Positions 7,162 to 13,920 of a stretch of DNA of 17,009 nt are shown here, in pieces. Both the position numbers and the translations under genes were made by a program. The stretch spans positions 1,506-18,514 of the forward strand of contig DHMZ01000047.1 of NCBI GenBank assembly GCA_002406055.1, read 5' to 3'. The notes under the pieces are model-generated. The model did not search any database. It was not told the DNA's origin and worked only from the letters and a program-made list of their open reading frames with translations. Position 1 is the first letter of the stretch; every line of letters begins with the position of its first letter. The stretch comes from Spirochaetales bacterium UBA4629. GTDB lineage: Bacteria > Spirochaetota > Spirochaetia > Sphaerochaetales > Sphaerochaetaceae.

Positions 7162-7182
7162 CTAATGAGAGCTGTCTCTTAG
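7162..7182 (+). promoter_or_regulatory. Leader hairpin just before the S-component RBS
   Basis: CTAA-T-GAGA and TCTC-TTAG pair around a GCTG loop, giving 8 pairs with one bulged T. The hairpin ends 4 bases before the AAGGAAGG ribosome binding site of the ECF S-component gene. It could tune translation. I cannot match it to a known riboswitch class. Confidence 0.35.
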
Positions 7183-7196
7183 TAAAGGAAGGAAAT

Positions 7197-7748
7197 ATGA
7201 ATAAAAAAAGTCCTATCACAACAATTGTAGCAATTGCTATTGGTGCTGCACTTTTCTTCGTTTTAGGTAGATTTGTCGCTATTCCAAGTCCAGTACCTAA
7301 CACAAACATCTCCATTCAGTATGGTTTACTTGCGTTTATGGCTGCTTTATTTGGACCTGTTGCTGGTTGTCTTATTGCATTTATTGGACATGCTTTAATC
7401 GACTTCTCATATGGTTGGGGAATTTGGTGGAGTTGGGTTATCGCTTCTGGCGTTGCTGGCTTAATCATGGGACTATTGATGAATAAGTTAGACATTGAGA
7501 ACAGTTTCAAGGGCAAAGATATCGCTCGCTTTAATATCGCTCAAGTTATTGCTCATATTATTGCATGGGGACTTATCGCTCCACTCTTTGATATCATCAT
7601 CTATGCTGAACCAGCTAACAAAGTATTCTTACAGGGTCTTGTAGGTGGTATTGCAAATATCGTCACAACAGCTATTGTTGGTACACTACTCTGTGCGGCT
7701 TACTCTGCAGCTAAACCAAAAGCTGGAAGCTTAAAGAAAGAAAACTAA
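7197..7748 (+). CDS. ECF transporter S component, UPF0397 family (putative riboflavin-type)
   Basis: This 183-residue membrane protein is the substrate-capturing S component of an ECF (group II vitamin) importer. It has about five to six hydrophobic segments. The family hallmark is the N-terminal stretch with IPSPVPNT (29-36), followed by QYGLLAFMAALFGPVAG (41-57), FIGHALID (62-69) and GIWWSW (75-80). These match UPF0397 proteins as I remember them; automated annotation often labels that family riboflavin-type, but the ligand is not shown here. The frame extends upstream to 7125, but AAAGGAAGG sits 4-5 bases before ATG 7197, which I take as the start. The fused ATPase and EcfT genes follow on the same strand, so S, A and T are all present locally and form a dedicated transporter. 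Confidence 0.85.
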   Translation: MNKKSPITTIVAIAIGAALFFVLGRFVAIPSPVPNTNISIQYGLLAFMAALFGPVAGCLIAFIGHALIDFSYGWGIWWSWVIASGVAGLIMGLLMNKLDIENSFKGKDIARFNIAQVIAHIIAWGLIAPLFDIIIYAEPANKVFLQGLVGGIANIVTTAIVGTLLCAAYSAAKPKAGSLKKEN

Positions 7749-7762
7749 AACTATTCTTAATC

Positions 7763-7790
7763 AAAATGCTTCTCGAAAGGGAGGCATTTT
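7763..7790 (+). terminator. GAAA-tetraloop hairpin between S-component and ATPase genes
   Basis: AAAATGCTTCTC (7763-7774) and GGGAGGCATTTT (7779-7790) form a 12-position stem with two G.U pairs, capped by a GAAA (GNRA) tetraloop. An imperfect T-rich stretch, GTCTTTATT, follows. It lies 14 bases after the S-component stop and just before the ATPase RBS. It may terminate partially, so that more S component than ATPase is made, or it may protect the mRNA. Confidence 0.65.
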
Positions 7791-7808
7791 GTCTTTATTG
7801 GAGGAAAA

Positions 7809-9518
7809 GTGTCTAATCCAATTATTGAGTTCAAGGATTTTTCATTTAAATATAAGGTTCAAGCTGAACCTACTTTGTTTAATATTGACCTAAAAATATA
7901 TGAGGGAGAAAAGATATTAATCTGCGGTCCATCAGGATGTGGAAAGAGTACTCTTTCTAACACGCTTAATGGCCTTATTCCTGAATCATATTCAGGTGAT
8001 ATTACTGGCTCCTTACTCATTGATGGAAAAAGCTACAAAGACTACGACATATTTTCCTTATCGAAAATAACAGGCACAGTCCTACAAGATTCAGATAGCC
8101 AATTCATTGGCCTAACTGTTGGAGAAGATATCGCATTTGCTCTTGAAAATGACTCAGTCGAACTAAAAGAGATGAAAGAGGCAGTTTTAGAAGCTGCCAA
8201 AAAGGTTGGCATGGAAGCATATCTAAACTCTTCTCCTCAAGCTCTTAGTGGCGGACAAAAGCAAAGAGTATCTCTTGCTGGCGTTATGGTCGATAAAGTA
8301 AAGATATTCCTCTTTGATGAACCACTGGCTAACCTAGATCCTTTAAGTGGCAAGAAGACAATCGAGCTCATTGATGAACTACATAAAACAACGAATGCCA
8401 CAATTGTAATTATCGAACACAGATTAGAAGATGTGCTCTATCGCCCTGTTGATAGAGTAATACTCATGTCAGAGGGAAGAATTATTTCAGATAAGACACC
8501 TGATGAGCTTCTCTCTTCAAATGATTTAATCGAATATGGCATTAGAGAACCATTATACGTAACTGCTCTAAAATATGCAGGCGTAAAAATAACTAAGGAG
8601 ATGAGACCAGGACGAATAGATACGCTTTCTCTCTCAGATGAAGATAAGAAAGCTGTAGAAGCTTGGTTTAAAAATATTCCAGATAAAAACGAAAAAGAAA
8701 AAGGAGAAATCCTTTTAGATATAAAAAACCTCTCATTCAAATATCCAGAAGGGAAAGAAGCTCTTAAGGATATAAACTTTACGCTAAGACGTGGGGAGAT
8801 GATGAGTATTGTTGGAAAAAACGGTGCAGGCAAAAGCACTTTTAGTAAAGTAATCTGTGGCTTTGAAAAGGAAGACAAAGGTACGCTTACTTTATTAGGT
8901 CGCTCCTTGGATGAACTCTCAATAAAAGAAAGAGCTGACCACATTGGCTATGTAATGCAAAACCCAAATCAGATGATAACAAAGCCAATGATTAAGGACG
9001 AAATAGCTTTAGGCCTGAAAATTAGAGGAATCCTGAGTGACGAAGAAATTGAAAAGAGAGTGCAGGAAGCACTAACAATTTGTGGCCTCAGACCATTTAA
9101 ATCTTGGCCTATAAGTGCCCTCTCCTATGGTCAAAAAAAGAGAGTAACTATAGCAACAATATTAGCCATGAAGCCTGAAATAATAATTCTAGATGAACCT
9201 ACTGCCGGGCAAGACTTCAGACACTATACAGACATTATGGAATTCCTAAAGAGTCTCAATGAAAAAGGTGTTACTATAATACTCATCACCCATGATATGC
9301 ATTTAATGCTTGAGTATTGCACAAGAGCTGTTGTCTTCACAGATGGAGAGAAAATTGCAGACGAAAGCCCTGAAAAGATTTTAACAAATACAACTCTCAC
9401 AGAAAAAGCAAGCTTAAAGAAGACAAGCCTCTCACTTCTTGCTTCTATGTGCTCACTTAACGATACAGAATTCATTAAGCGCTTTATTCAATATGATAGG
9501 GAGGTAAGAAGAAAATGA
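7809..9518 (+). CDS. ECF transporter fused double ATPase (EcfA-EcfA')
   Basis: A 569-residue cytoplasmic protein with two EcfA/CbiO-type ATPase domains on one chain. Domain 1 has Walker A GPSGCGKST (40-48), LSGGQ (146-150), Walker B IFLFDEP (166-172) and IIEHR with switch His204. Domain 2 has Walker A GKNGAGKST (336-344), Gln385 in VMQNPNQ, the ECF-typical signature LSYGQKKR (438-445), Walker B IIILDEP (458-464) and THD with His495. A linker of about 60 residues (240-300) joins them. EcfA proteins are more often two separate subunits; the fusion fits the type found with UPF0397 S components. The start is GTG 7809, with GGAGG 4 bases upstream and no better start nearby. The stop overlaps the ecfT start by four bases (ATGA), indicating translational coupling. 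Confidence 0.93.
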   Translation: MSNPIIEFKDFSFKYKVQAEPTLFNIDLKIYEGEKILICGPSGCGKSTLSNTLNGLIPESYSGDITGSLLIDGKSYKDYDIFSLSKITGTVLQDSDSQFIGLTVGEDIAFALENDSVELKEMKEAVLEAAKKVGMEAYLNSSPQALSGGQKQRVSLAGVMVDKVKIFLFDEPLANLDPLSGKKTIELIDELHKTTNATIVIIEHRLEDVLYRPVDRVILMSEGRIISDKTPDELLSSNDLIEYGIREPLYVTALKYAGVKITKEMRPGRIDTLSLSDEDKKAVEAWFKNIPDKNEKEKGEILLDIKNLSFKYPEGKEALKDINFTLRRGEMMSIVGKNGAGKSTFSKVICGFEKEDKGTLTLLGRSLDELSIKERADHIGYVMQNPNQMITKPMIKDEIALGLKIRGILSDEEIEKRVQEALTICGLRPFKSWPISALSYGQKKRVTIATILAMKPEIIILDEPTAGQDFRHYTDIMEFLKSLNEKGVTIILITHDMHLMLEYCTRAVVFTDGEKIADESPEKILTNTTLTEKASLKKTSLSLLASMCSLNDTEFIKRFIQYDREVRRK

Positions 9519-10345
9519 ACAATCTCTTTAATTACATCGACAAAGTATCCCCTATTCATCGCCTAAGTGGTGCAACAAAGCTTTCGGGCCTAATTCTTCT
9601 TTCGTTTGCGGCAATGACTACATTCGACACTAGATTCTTGTTTTTCTTAGTCATACTCTCTTTTGTTTTGTTTAAAGTATCGAAGATAAAATTTAGAGAA
9701 GTAAAGGTCCTGTTTATATTCACCTTCGTCTTTATGATTTTAAACAACCTTCTCATCTATGTTTTCTCTCCAGAACATGGTGTTGAATTATACAATAACA
9801 GGACAGTGCTTTTTAATGGCATTGGAAGGTGGACAATAACAGCAGAACAGCTTTTCTATCAATTAAATGTTATCTTAAAGTACCTAGCAACAATACCTCT
9901 TGTAATGCTTTTTGTATCAACAACAGACTCAAGTGAATTTGCTTCTTCTTTAAACAAGATAGGTCTAAGCTACAAGATAGCATATTCTGTATCTCTTGCT
10001 CTTAGATACATTCCAGATATCATGAAAGAGTATCATGATATATCTCTCAGTCAGCAAGCAAGAGGATTGGAAATGCAAGCTAAGAAGCAAAGCTTGATTA
10101 AAAGATTAAAGAATGCGGCAACAATGCTCTTTCCTCTAATTATTTCAAGTATGGATAGAATTGAGATAATCTCTAATGCAATGGTCCTTAGAGGTTTTGG
10201 TAAAGGCAAAAAGAGAACATGGTACTCATTTAAGGGCTTTAAAAAAGGAGACTACATAGCTTTAGTAGTCTCCGTACTTCTTTTTGTAATATCCATTTCA
10301 CTTAACTTTGTTAATGGTGGAAGATATTACAATCCGTTCATTTAG
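9515..10345 (+). CDS. ecfT: ECF transporter transmembrane coupling protein EcfT
   Basis: This 276-residue membrane protein links the S component to the ATPases. It has about five hydrophobic segments: three between 20 and 85, one around 120-137, and one near 248-266. Between them lies the cytoplasmic coupling region with both arginine motifs that contact the ATPases: QARG (Arg183) and LRGFG (Arg226), the latter followed by KGKKRTWY. The ATG overlaps the ATPase stop as ATGA, with AGGGAGGT at 9498-9505 upstream. It is the last gene of the rightward S-A-T operon. The last 8 bases overlap the 3' end of the convergent SAM hydrolase-family gene, leaving no room for an ordinary terminator between the two genes. 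Confidence 0.92.
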   Translation: MNNLFNYIDKVSPIHRLSGATKLSGLILLSFAAMTTFDTRFLFFLVILSFVLFKVSKIKFREVKVLFIFTFVFMILNNLLIYVFSPEHGVELYNNRTVLFNGIGRWTITAEQLFYQLNVILKYLATIPLVMLFVSTTDSSEFASSLNKIGLSYKIAYSVSLALRYIPDIMKEYHDISLSQQARGLEMQAKKQSLIKRLKNAATMLFPLIISSMDRIEIISNAMVLRGFGKGKKRTWYSFKGFKKGDYIALVVSVLLFVISISLNFVNGGRYYNPFI

Positions 10346-11237
10346 CTTTCTTGTTTTCTTTGTAGAAAAGTATTCGCCAATCCTCACCTGTTCCAATGTT
10401 ATAGGTTGAGGAGAATGAGCCTTGGTTAATGGCAACACCAACATTGAGTAAGCTGTTAATATAAATAAGTCCCTCGCCCTTCTCTACTTCAGTAAAATTA
10501 CGACAGAATCTTAACTTAGAACCATAAACGATCCTGTCTTTGAAGTAGATAATTGTCATAATGTCATCGCCATAATTGAAGCCATTATCATTAAAGAACT
10601 TATCTGGAATATTTGACCAAAGAGAACCATAACGAGTATCGAGAATATCTATTGAACCTGTAACAGCTCCATCCTTAACTCTTGGTTCTTTAATATCTAG
10701 CATTACGACATTATTATCCAGTAAAGGACCAACTTCATCGAATGAAATAATGCCACTTGCAAGTCTAGCGCCAGTGTAGGCATAGACATCTCTGCCATAG
10801 AATGTATATGAACGCTGACTATTTTTAAGTCTATTGGTTGTTTCACTTATCGCTCTTCTCTCTAATATACCAATGCCCTTAGAGATGTGAGAAAGAGTCC
10901 CATTGTCTGGAGTTACTACAATATGACCACTCTTAGTCAACACAGCAACGCTTTCTCTCTCTGACCCAACTCCTGGATCAACAACGCAAACAAAGACAGT
11001 TCCTGGCGCCCAATATGGCATAGTTTGAATTAATCTATAGCTTGCTTCCCAAATGTTAAATTGTGGAATTTCATGGGTTAAATCTTCAAGCCTTAAGCCA
11101 TGAGATACCTCATCAGCTACGCCGTGCATAGCACTTACAGCGCCATCAACAGTACCAAAATCTGAAAGAAAAACTACTGTGCCTCGCTTCTTCCATGGAG
11201 CATCTTTTTTCAAACTTTCGCTATTTAAGTAAATCAT
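10338..11237 (-). CDS. SAM hydrolase/adenosyltransferase family protein (DUF62) with altered triad
   Basis: A 299-residue cytosolic protein of the S-adenosylmethionine hydroxide adenosyltransferase/halogenase superfamily. Family members convert SAM and water to adenosine and methionine. Hallmarks are LSDFGTVDG (24-32), DLTHEIPQFNI (52-62), VVDPGVGSERE (85-95), TPDNGTLS (109-116), TFYGRDVYAYTGARLASG (145-162) and the C-terminal NSLLNVGVAINQGS (261-274). Asp87 and Arg94 keep the seven-residue spacing of the catalytic Asp-Arg pair. The third triad residue, His in the usual TFHGRD, is Tyr147. It starts 5 bases after the chorismate mutase stop, with AAGGAAA inside that gene as RBS. Its end overlaps ecfT tail to tail by 8 bp. 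The context suggests a link to the ECF substrate, but the activity is unproven. Confidence 0.88.
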   Translation of the reverse strand: MIYLNSESLKKDAPWKKRGTVVFLSDFGTVDGAVSAMHGVADEVSHGLRLEDLTHEIPQFNIWEASYRLIQTMPYWAPGTVFVCVVDPGVGSERESVAVLTKSGHIVVTPDNGTLSHISKGIGILERRAISETTNRLKNSQRSYTFYGRDVYAYTGARLASGIISFDEVGPLLDNNVVMLDIKEPRVKDGAVTGSIDILDTRYGSLWSNIPDKFFNDNGFNYGDDIMTIIYFKDRIVYGSKLRFCRNFTEVEKGEGLIYINSLLNVGVAINQGSFSSTYNIGTGEDWRILFYKENKKAK

Positions 11238-11242
11238 AAGAC

Positions 11243-11623
11243 TCAGTTTCCTTTTTGATAATCAGGTCTAAGAGCGCTACTACGCTCAAGATATATCATC
11301 TTTTTTTTCTTGTTTTCTGGATGCCCAACTAGGATTAAAACTCTAATACAATACTTGAGAGAATTCTCAACATCTGCTTCTTGTGTGCAAAAAAGTGGAA
11401 CAGTCTGACCATATCCTGAAGCACGAAGAGCAGAAGCCGCATTAATTGTTCTTATGTCCTTTGTTTGGGAGAAGTGAATATAAACAAGATCTTCTTCTTC
11501 AAGCTCATTCTCTTTAAGAATTGCTTCATAAAGAGCTTTAATATTTCTAATTACTTCCTCTCTATTATCACTTTCAACGGTAGTAGCACCACGAAGAGCA
11601 TAAATAGGAGCTTTACATTCCAT
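11243..11623 (-). CDS. aroH: Chorismate mutase, AroH class
   Basis: A 126-residue monofunctional enzyme of the trimeric AroH fold that converts chorismate to prephenate on the path to phenylalanine and tyrosine. Motifs aligned by eye with the Bacillus enzyme are RGATTVE (11-17), LRASG with Arg67, FCTQEADV with Cys79 and Glu82, CIRVL with Arg94, IYLERS with Tyr111, and LRPD with Arg119. All the main substrate-binding residues are kept. The FPA segment at the active-site rim is Ile60-Asn61-Ala62 here. The length is normal. GGAGG lies 8 bases before ATG 11623. The start overlaps the end of the membrane-protein gene by 11 bases, and the SAM hydrolase-family gene follows after 5 bases. No other aromatic-pathway gene is near, so its placement is unusual. 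Confidence 0.92.
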   Translation of the reverse strand: MECKAPIYALRGATTVESDNREEVIRNIKALYEAILKENELEEEDLVYIHFSQTKDIRTINAASALRASGYGQTVPLFCTQEADVENSLKYCIRVLILVGHPENKKKKMIYLERSSALRPDYQKGN

Positions 11624-11957
11624 AGGAAAATCCTCCGGTAATTAAACTATTTATAATGTCTAATATGATTGAAATCGAAAAGTAGACCAAAAACCTAACT
11701 AGTGTTTTTACTATTGGGCTAAGTATTAAGACCTTTGAATAAATAGAACAGAGAATAGAAGCAAGTGCAATCCAAAGTCCAACGAGGAAGATTGTCCACC
11801 CCATAACCATCTGTGAAAGCGTAATTATATTAACTAACTGCTCTTGTACTGGAAAGTAAAGAAACAAGACAAACAAAAGAGCAAAGAACATGTATAGAGA
11901 TAATAAATAAGTATGAACACGAGATGAAAACTCTATAATCCTTCGCATTTCTAACAT
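11613..11957 (-). CDS. Small three-helix membrane protein of unknown function
   Basis: A predicted 114-residue inner-membrane protein that I do not recognise. Hydrophobic segments lie at about 17-36, 44-70 and 79-108. The N-terminus is basic (MLEMRRIIEFSSR), and there is no signal peptide cut site. It is the first gene of the leftward unit with chorismate mutase and the SAM hydrolase-family gene. Its stop overlaps the chorismate mutase start by 11 bases, which argues that it is a real translated gene. It has no clear RBS: an extended -10 (TGGTATTAT) lies so close that transcription would begin near ATG 11957. That implies a leaderless mRNA or use of the internal ATG at 11948 (residue 4). The function could relate to export or membrane anchoring, but nothing in the sequence decides it. 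Confidence 0.7.
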   Translation of the reverse strand: MLEMRRIIEFSSRVHTYLLSLYMFFALLFVLFLYFPVQEQLVNIITLSQMVMGWTIFLVGLWIALASILCSIYSKVLILSPIVKTLVRFLVYFSISIILDIINSLITGGFSYGM

Positions 11958-11963
11958 GCTTTG

Positions 11964-11972
11964 ATAATACCA
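11964..11972 (-). promoter_or_regulatory. Extended -10 promoter element of the small membrane protein/aroH/DUF62 unit
   Basis: On the minus strand TGGTATTAT (11972-11964) matches the extended -10 form TGN-TATAAT with one mismatch. No good -35 is seen 17 bases upstream, which extended -10 promoters tolerate. The predicted start falls at or next to the annotated ATG. Confidence 0.4.
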
Positions 11973-12118
11973 TAGTTTTATTCTTATTAATAGATTTTTA
12001 GTAATATCGATATATTAGAAACTCCCTTATTTAGTCCTGTTTGGTAATTTTTGCTGTAGTCTTGCATATATCTTCTTTGTTAAAACTACTCTTTATTTGA
12101 GCATATATTGATAAAAAT

Positions 12119-12141
12119 ATGGTGAGATATTACCCCACCAT
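12119..12141 (-). terminator. Intrinsic terminator of the FAD oxidoreductase/sugar ABC operon
   Basis: On the minus strand ATGGTGGGGT (12141-12132) pairs with ATCTCACCAT (12128-12119). All ten positions pair, two of them G.U, around a 3-base loop, and ATTTTT follows. Several of these pairs fail on the plus strand, so it acts in the leftward direction. It lies 10 bases after the MalG-type gene. The remaining gap up to the membrane-protein gene (11958-12118) is AT-rich and holds nothing else I can support apart from the -10 element. Confidence 0.8.
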
Positions 12142-12151
12142 GTATTGCTAG

Positions 12152-12982
12152 CTACTCCTTTACAGCCCCGCTAGTTAAACCAGATATAAAATATCGCTGT
12201 AAGAAAACAAATATAATAGTTACAGGAATTGCAGCAACAATTGATGCACTCATCATTGCAGACCAATTGGTACTTGCTTCTCCAAGATATGTCATAACTA
12301 AGCCTGGTGCTAATGTTCTTCTAGAAGGATCAGTAACGAGCGTCATAGAGTACAGTAAGTCATTCCATGACCAAACAAAGCCATAGATAGCAATACTAAT
12401 CATTCCAGGAACAGCCATAGGAAAGACAATCTTTCTCATAATAGTTAGGTTCTTAGCACCATCTACTTTAGCACTCTCTATTAAAGAGTCTGGAAGAGAA
12501 TCAAAATAGCTCTTTAGCGTCCAAGTTCCAACAGGAAGTGTAAATACTACATAGCTTATTAAGAGAGACCAATAGGAACCTAAAAGTCCTAGTTTTTGCA
12601 TCAATAGATATATTGATAATAGCAATATTGCTTGAGGAAATGCCTGACTCATTAAGAATGCACCCATAATAAGTTTTCTCCCTCTATAACGAAATTTAGA
12701 GAAGCTATAAGCTGCAAAGGAACTAACAAATGTTGCCATAAATGAAGAAGCAAATGAAACAATAAGAGAGTTCAGTAGATATCTCATTATTGTTTTATTT
12801 GTTAGAATTGCCCATATATTCTTTAAAGTTAGTTTCCCAGTGAAGAAATAAAGCGTAAATGTTTTATCAGAAGGCTTTAAAGCTGTATTTATAAGCCACA
12901 ATAGAGGGAAAAAAACAAAAAGTCCGATAATAATAGCAAAGCTAAAGAAAAAAATCTTATATGGTATTGTTTTCTGAAACAT
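12152..12982 (-). CDS. Sugar ABC transporter permease, MalG type
   Basis: A 276-residue inner-membrane permease subunit of a carbohydrate importer (CUT1 type). It has about six hydrophobic helices, starting at 9-31. The ATPase-docking EAA loop is present as ESAKVDGAKNLTIMRKIVFP (169-188). LNTALKP-like and NSLIVS elements near the N-terminus are typical of MalG/AraQ/UgpE-type subunits. It starts 15 bases after the MalF-type gene, with AGGAGAAAGAG upstream of ATG 12982, and is the last gene of the operon before the terminator. It pairs with the MalF-type protein; the ATPase partner is not encoded here. The substrate cannot be read from sequence. Confidence 0.92.
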   Translation of the reverse strand: MFQKTIPYKIFFFSFAIIIGLFVFFPLLWLINTALKPSDKTFTLYFFTGKLTLKNIWAILTNKTIMRYLLNSLIVSFASSFMATFVSSFAAYSFSKFRYRGRKLIMGAFLMSQAFPQAILLLSIYLLMQKLGLLGSYWSLLISYVVFTLPVGTWTLKSYFDSLPDSLIESAKVDGAKNLTIMRKIVFPMAVPGMISIAIYGFVWSWNDLLYSMTLVTDPSRRTLAPGLVMTYLGEASTNWSAMMSASIVAAIPVTIIFVFLQRYFISGLTSGAVKE

Positions 12983-12997
12983 TTTACTCTTTCTCCT

Positions 12998-13900
12998 CTA
13001 CTCTGATTCGTTTACTTGCTTTAAGTAAACAAAACTAAAAATCATTAAGAGCAATGCCCAAACAGTACCTACTGTTGCCGCAGCTCCTAGCTTCCAATTC
13101 TTAAAGGCTGTCCTATATACTTCAATAGATAGTGTGGTTGTTGCTCTAGCTGGTCCTCCTTGCGTCATTGTCCAAGGAAGGTCAAAGTGCTGTAAGTTTC
13201 CTATAGCACCCAAAGCAAGTACTAAGAAGGCAATTTGACGCATTGATGGAAGTACGATACGCCAAAAGACTTGCCAATTGTTTGCTCCATCTATTCGAGC
13301 AGCTTCAATTCTGTCATTTGGTACACTTTGTAAGCCACCCAACAAAAATGCCATGTACCATGGGAGCATCTGCCAAGTACGTGCAATAATAACGCAGAAA
13401 AGCGCTGTTGATGTCTGTCCTAAAAATGATATTCCCTCATCTATAAGACCAAGTTTTAATAATAAACCATTAAGAACACCATATTGGCCATTGAATATCC
13501 AAGACCAAAGAAAGCCTATCGCAGTACCAGGGATAATCCAGTCTACAAGTGTAACTCCTCTTAAAAACTCAGCCGCTTTAAACTTTTCATTAAGAATGAT
13601 TGCCCATATTAAGCCAAGCGTAAATGGTAGAAGTGTTGAGCCTACAACAAAGAGCAAAGTCACTAATAGCGTTTTTAAGAAATAAGGATCTTTAAAAAGC
13701 TTAATGTAGTTTTTCAAACCTACATTTTCATAAACAGGACTGAGAAGAGTCCTGTTTGTAAATGACATTAAAATAGCACTTATAAAGGGGTATAGAATTA
13801 CAGCAATAAAGATTGCTAGACCAGGAGTTACAAGCAAAAATCCAACTTGCTTATCTGTTAACATACCCTTATTTTTTTGCTTAATCATTTGCATTTTCAT
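12998..13900 (-). CDS. Sugar ABC transporter permease, MalF type
   Basis: A 300-residue inner-membrane permease subunit that forms the channel with the MalG-type protein. It has about six helices, the first at 19-46. Family markers are LLVTPGLAIF (22-31), ENVGLKNYIKLFKDPYF (58-74) and the EAA loop EAARIDGANNWQVFWRIVLP (199-218). Short MalF/UgpA-type length (no large periplasmic insertion) fits sugar or sugar-derivative importers of the CUT1 group. AGGGG sits 5 bases before ATG 13900, 20 bases after the binding-protein stop. In-frame ATGs at residues 4 and 13 are possible but have no RBS. Confidence 0.92.
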   Translation of the reverse strand: MKMQMIKQKNKGMLTDKQVGFLLVTPGLAIFIAVILYPFISAILMSFTNRTLLSPVYENVGLKNYIKLFKDPYFLKTLLVTLLFVVGSTLLPFTLGLIWAIILNEKFKAAEFLRGVTLVDWIIPGTAIGFLWSWIFNGQYGVLNGLLLKLGLIDEGISFLGQTSTALFCVIIARTWQMLPWYMAFLLGGLQSVPNDRIEAARIDGANNWQVFWRIVLPSMRQIAFLVLALGAIGNLQHFDLPWTMTQGGPARATTTLSIEVYRTAFKNWKLGAAATVGTVWALLLMIFSFVYLKQVNESE

Positions 13901-13920
13901 TATACCCCTTTGTACAAATA

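Noticed and set aside
7094..7196. FMN or preQ1 riboswitch upstream of the ECF S-component gene
   Set aside because: The region is too short for an FMN riboswitch, and I cannot find the conserved core or pseudoknot pattern of preQ1 elements. Only simple hairpins are visible.
8438..8944. 168-codon leftward frame opposite the fused ECF ATPase
   Set aside because: It lies wholly inside a well-supported ATPase gene with intact Walker and signature motifs. Its sequence is the serine- and phenylalanine-rich pattern of an antisense shadow, with no RBS.
11987..12067. 26-codon leftward open frame (starting MQDYSKNYQTG) in the gap upstream of the small membrane protein
   Set aside because: Only a weak AAGAAG precedes its ATG, it has no promoter or terminator of its own, its codons are AT-rich and unbiased, and such short frames are expected by chance.
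13278..13685. 135-codon rightward frame opposite the MalF-type permease
   Set aside because: It is an antisense shadow of a clear permease gene, with no recognisable domain and no ribosome binding site.
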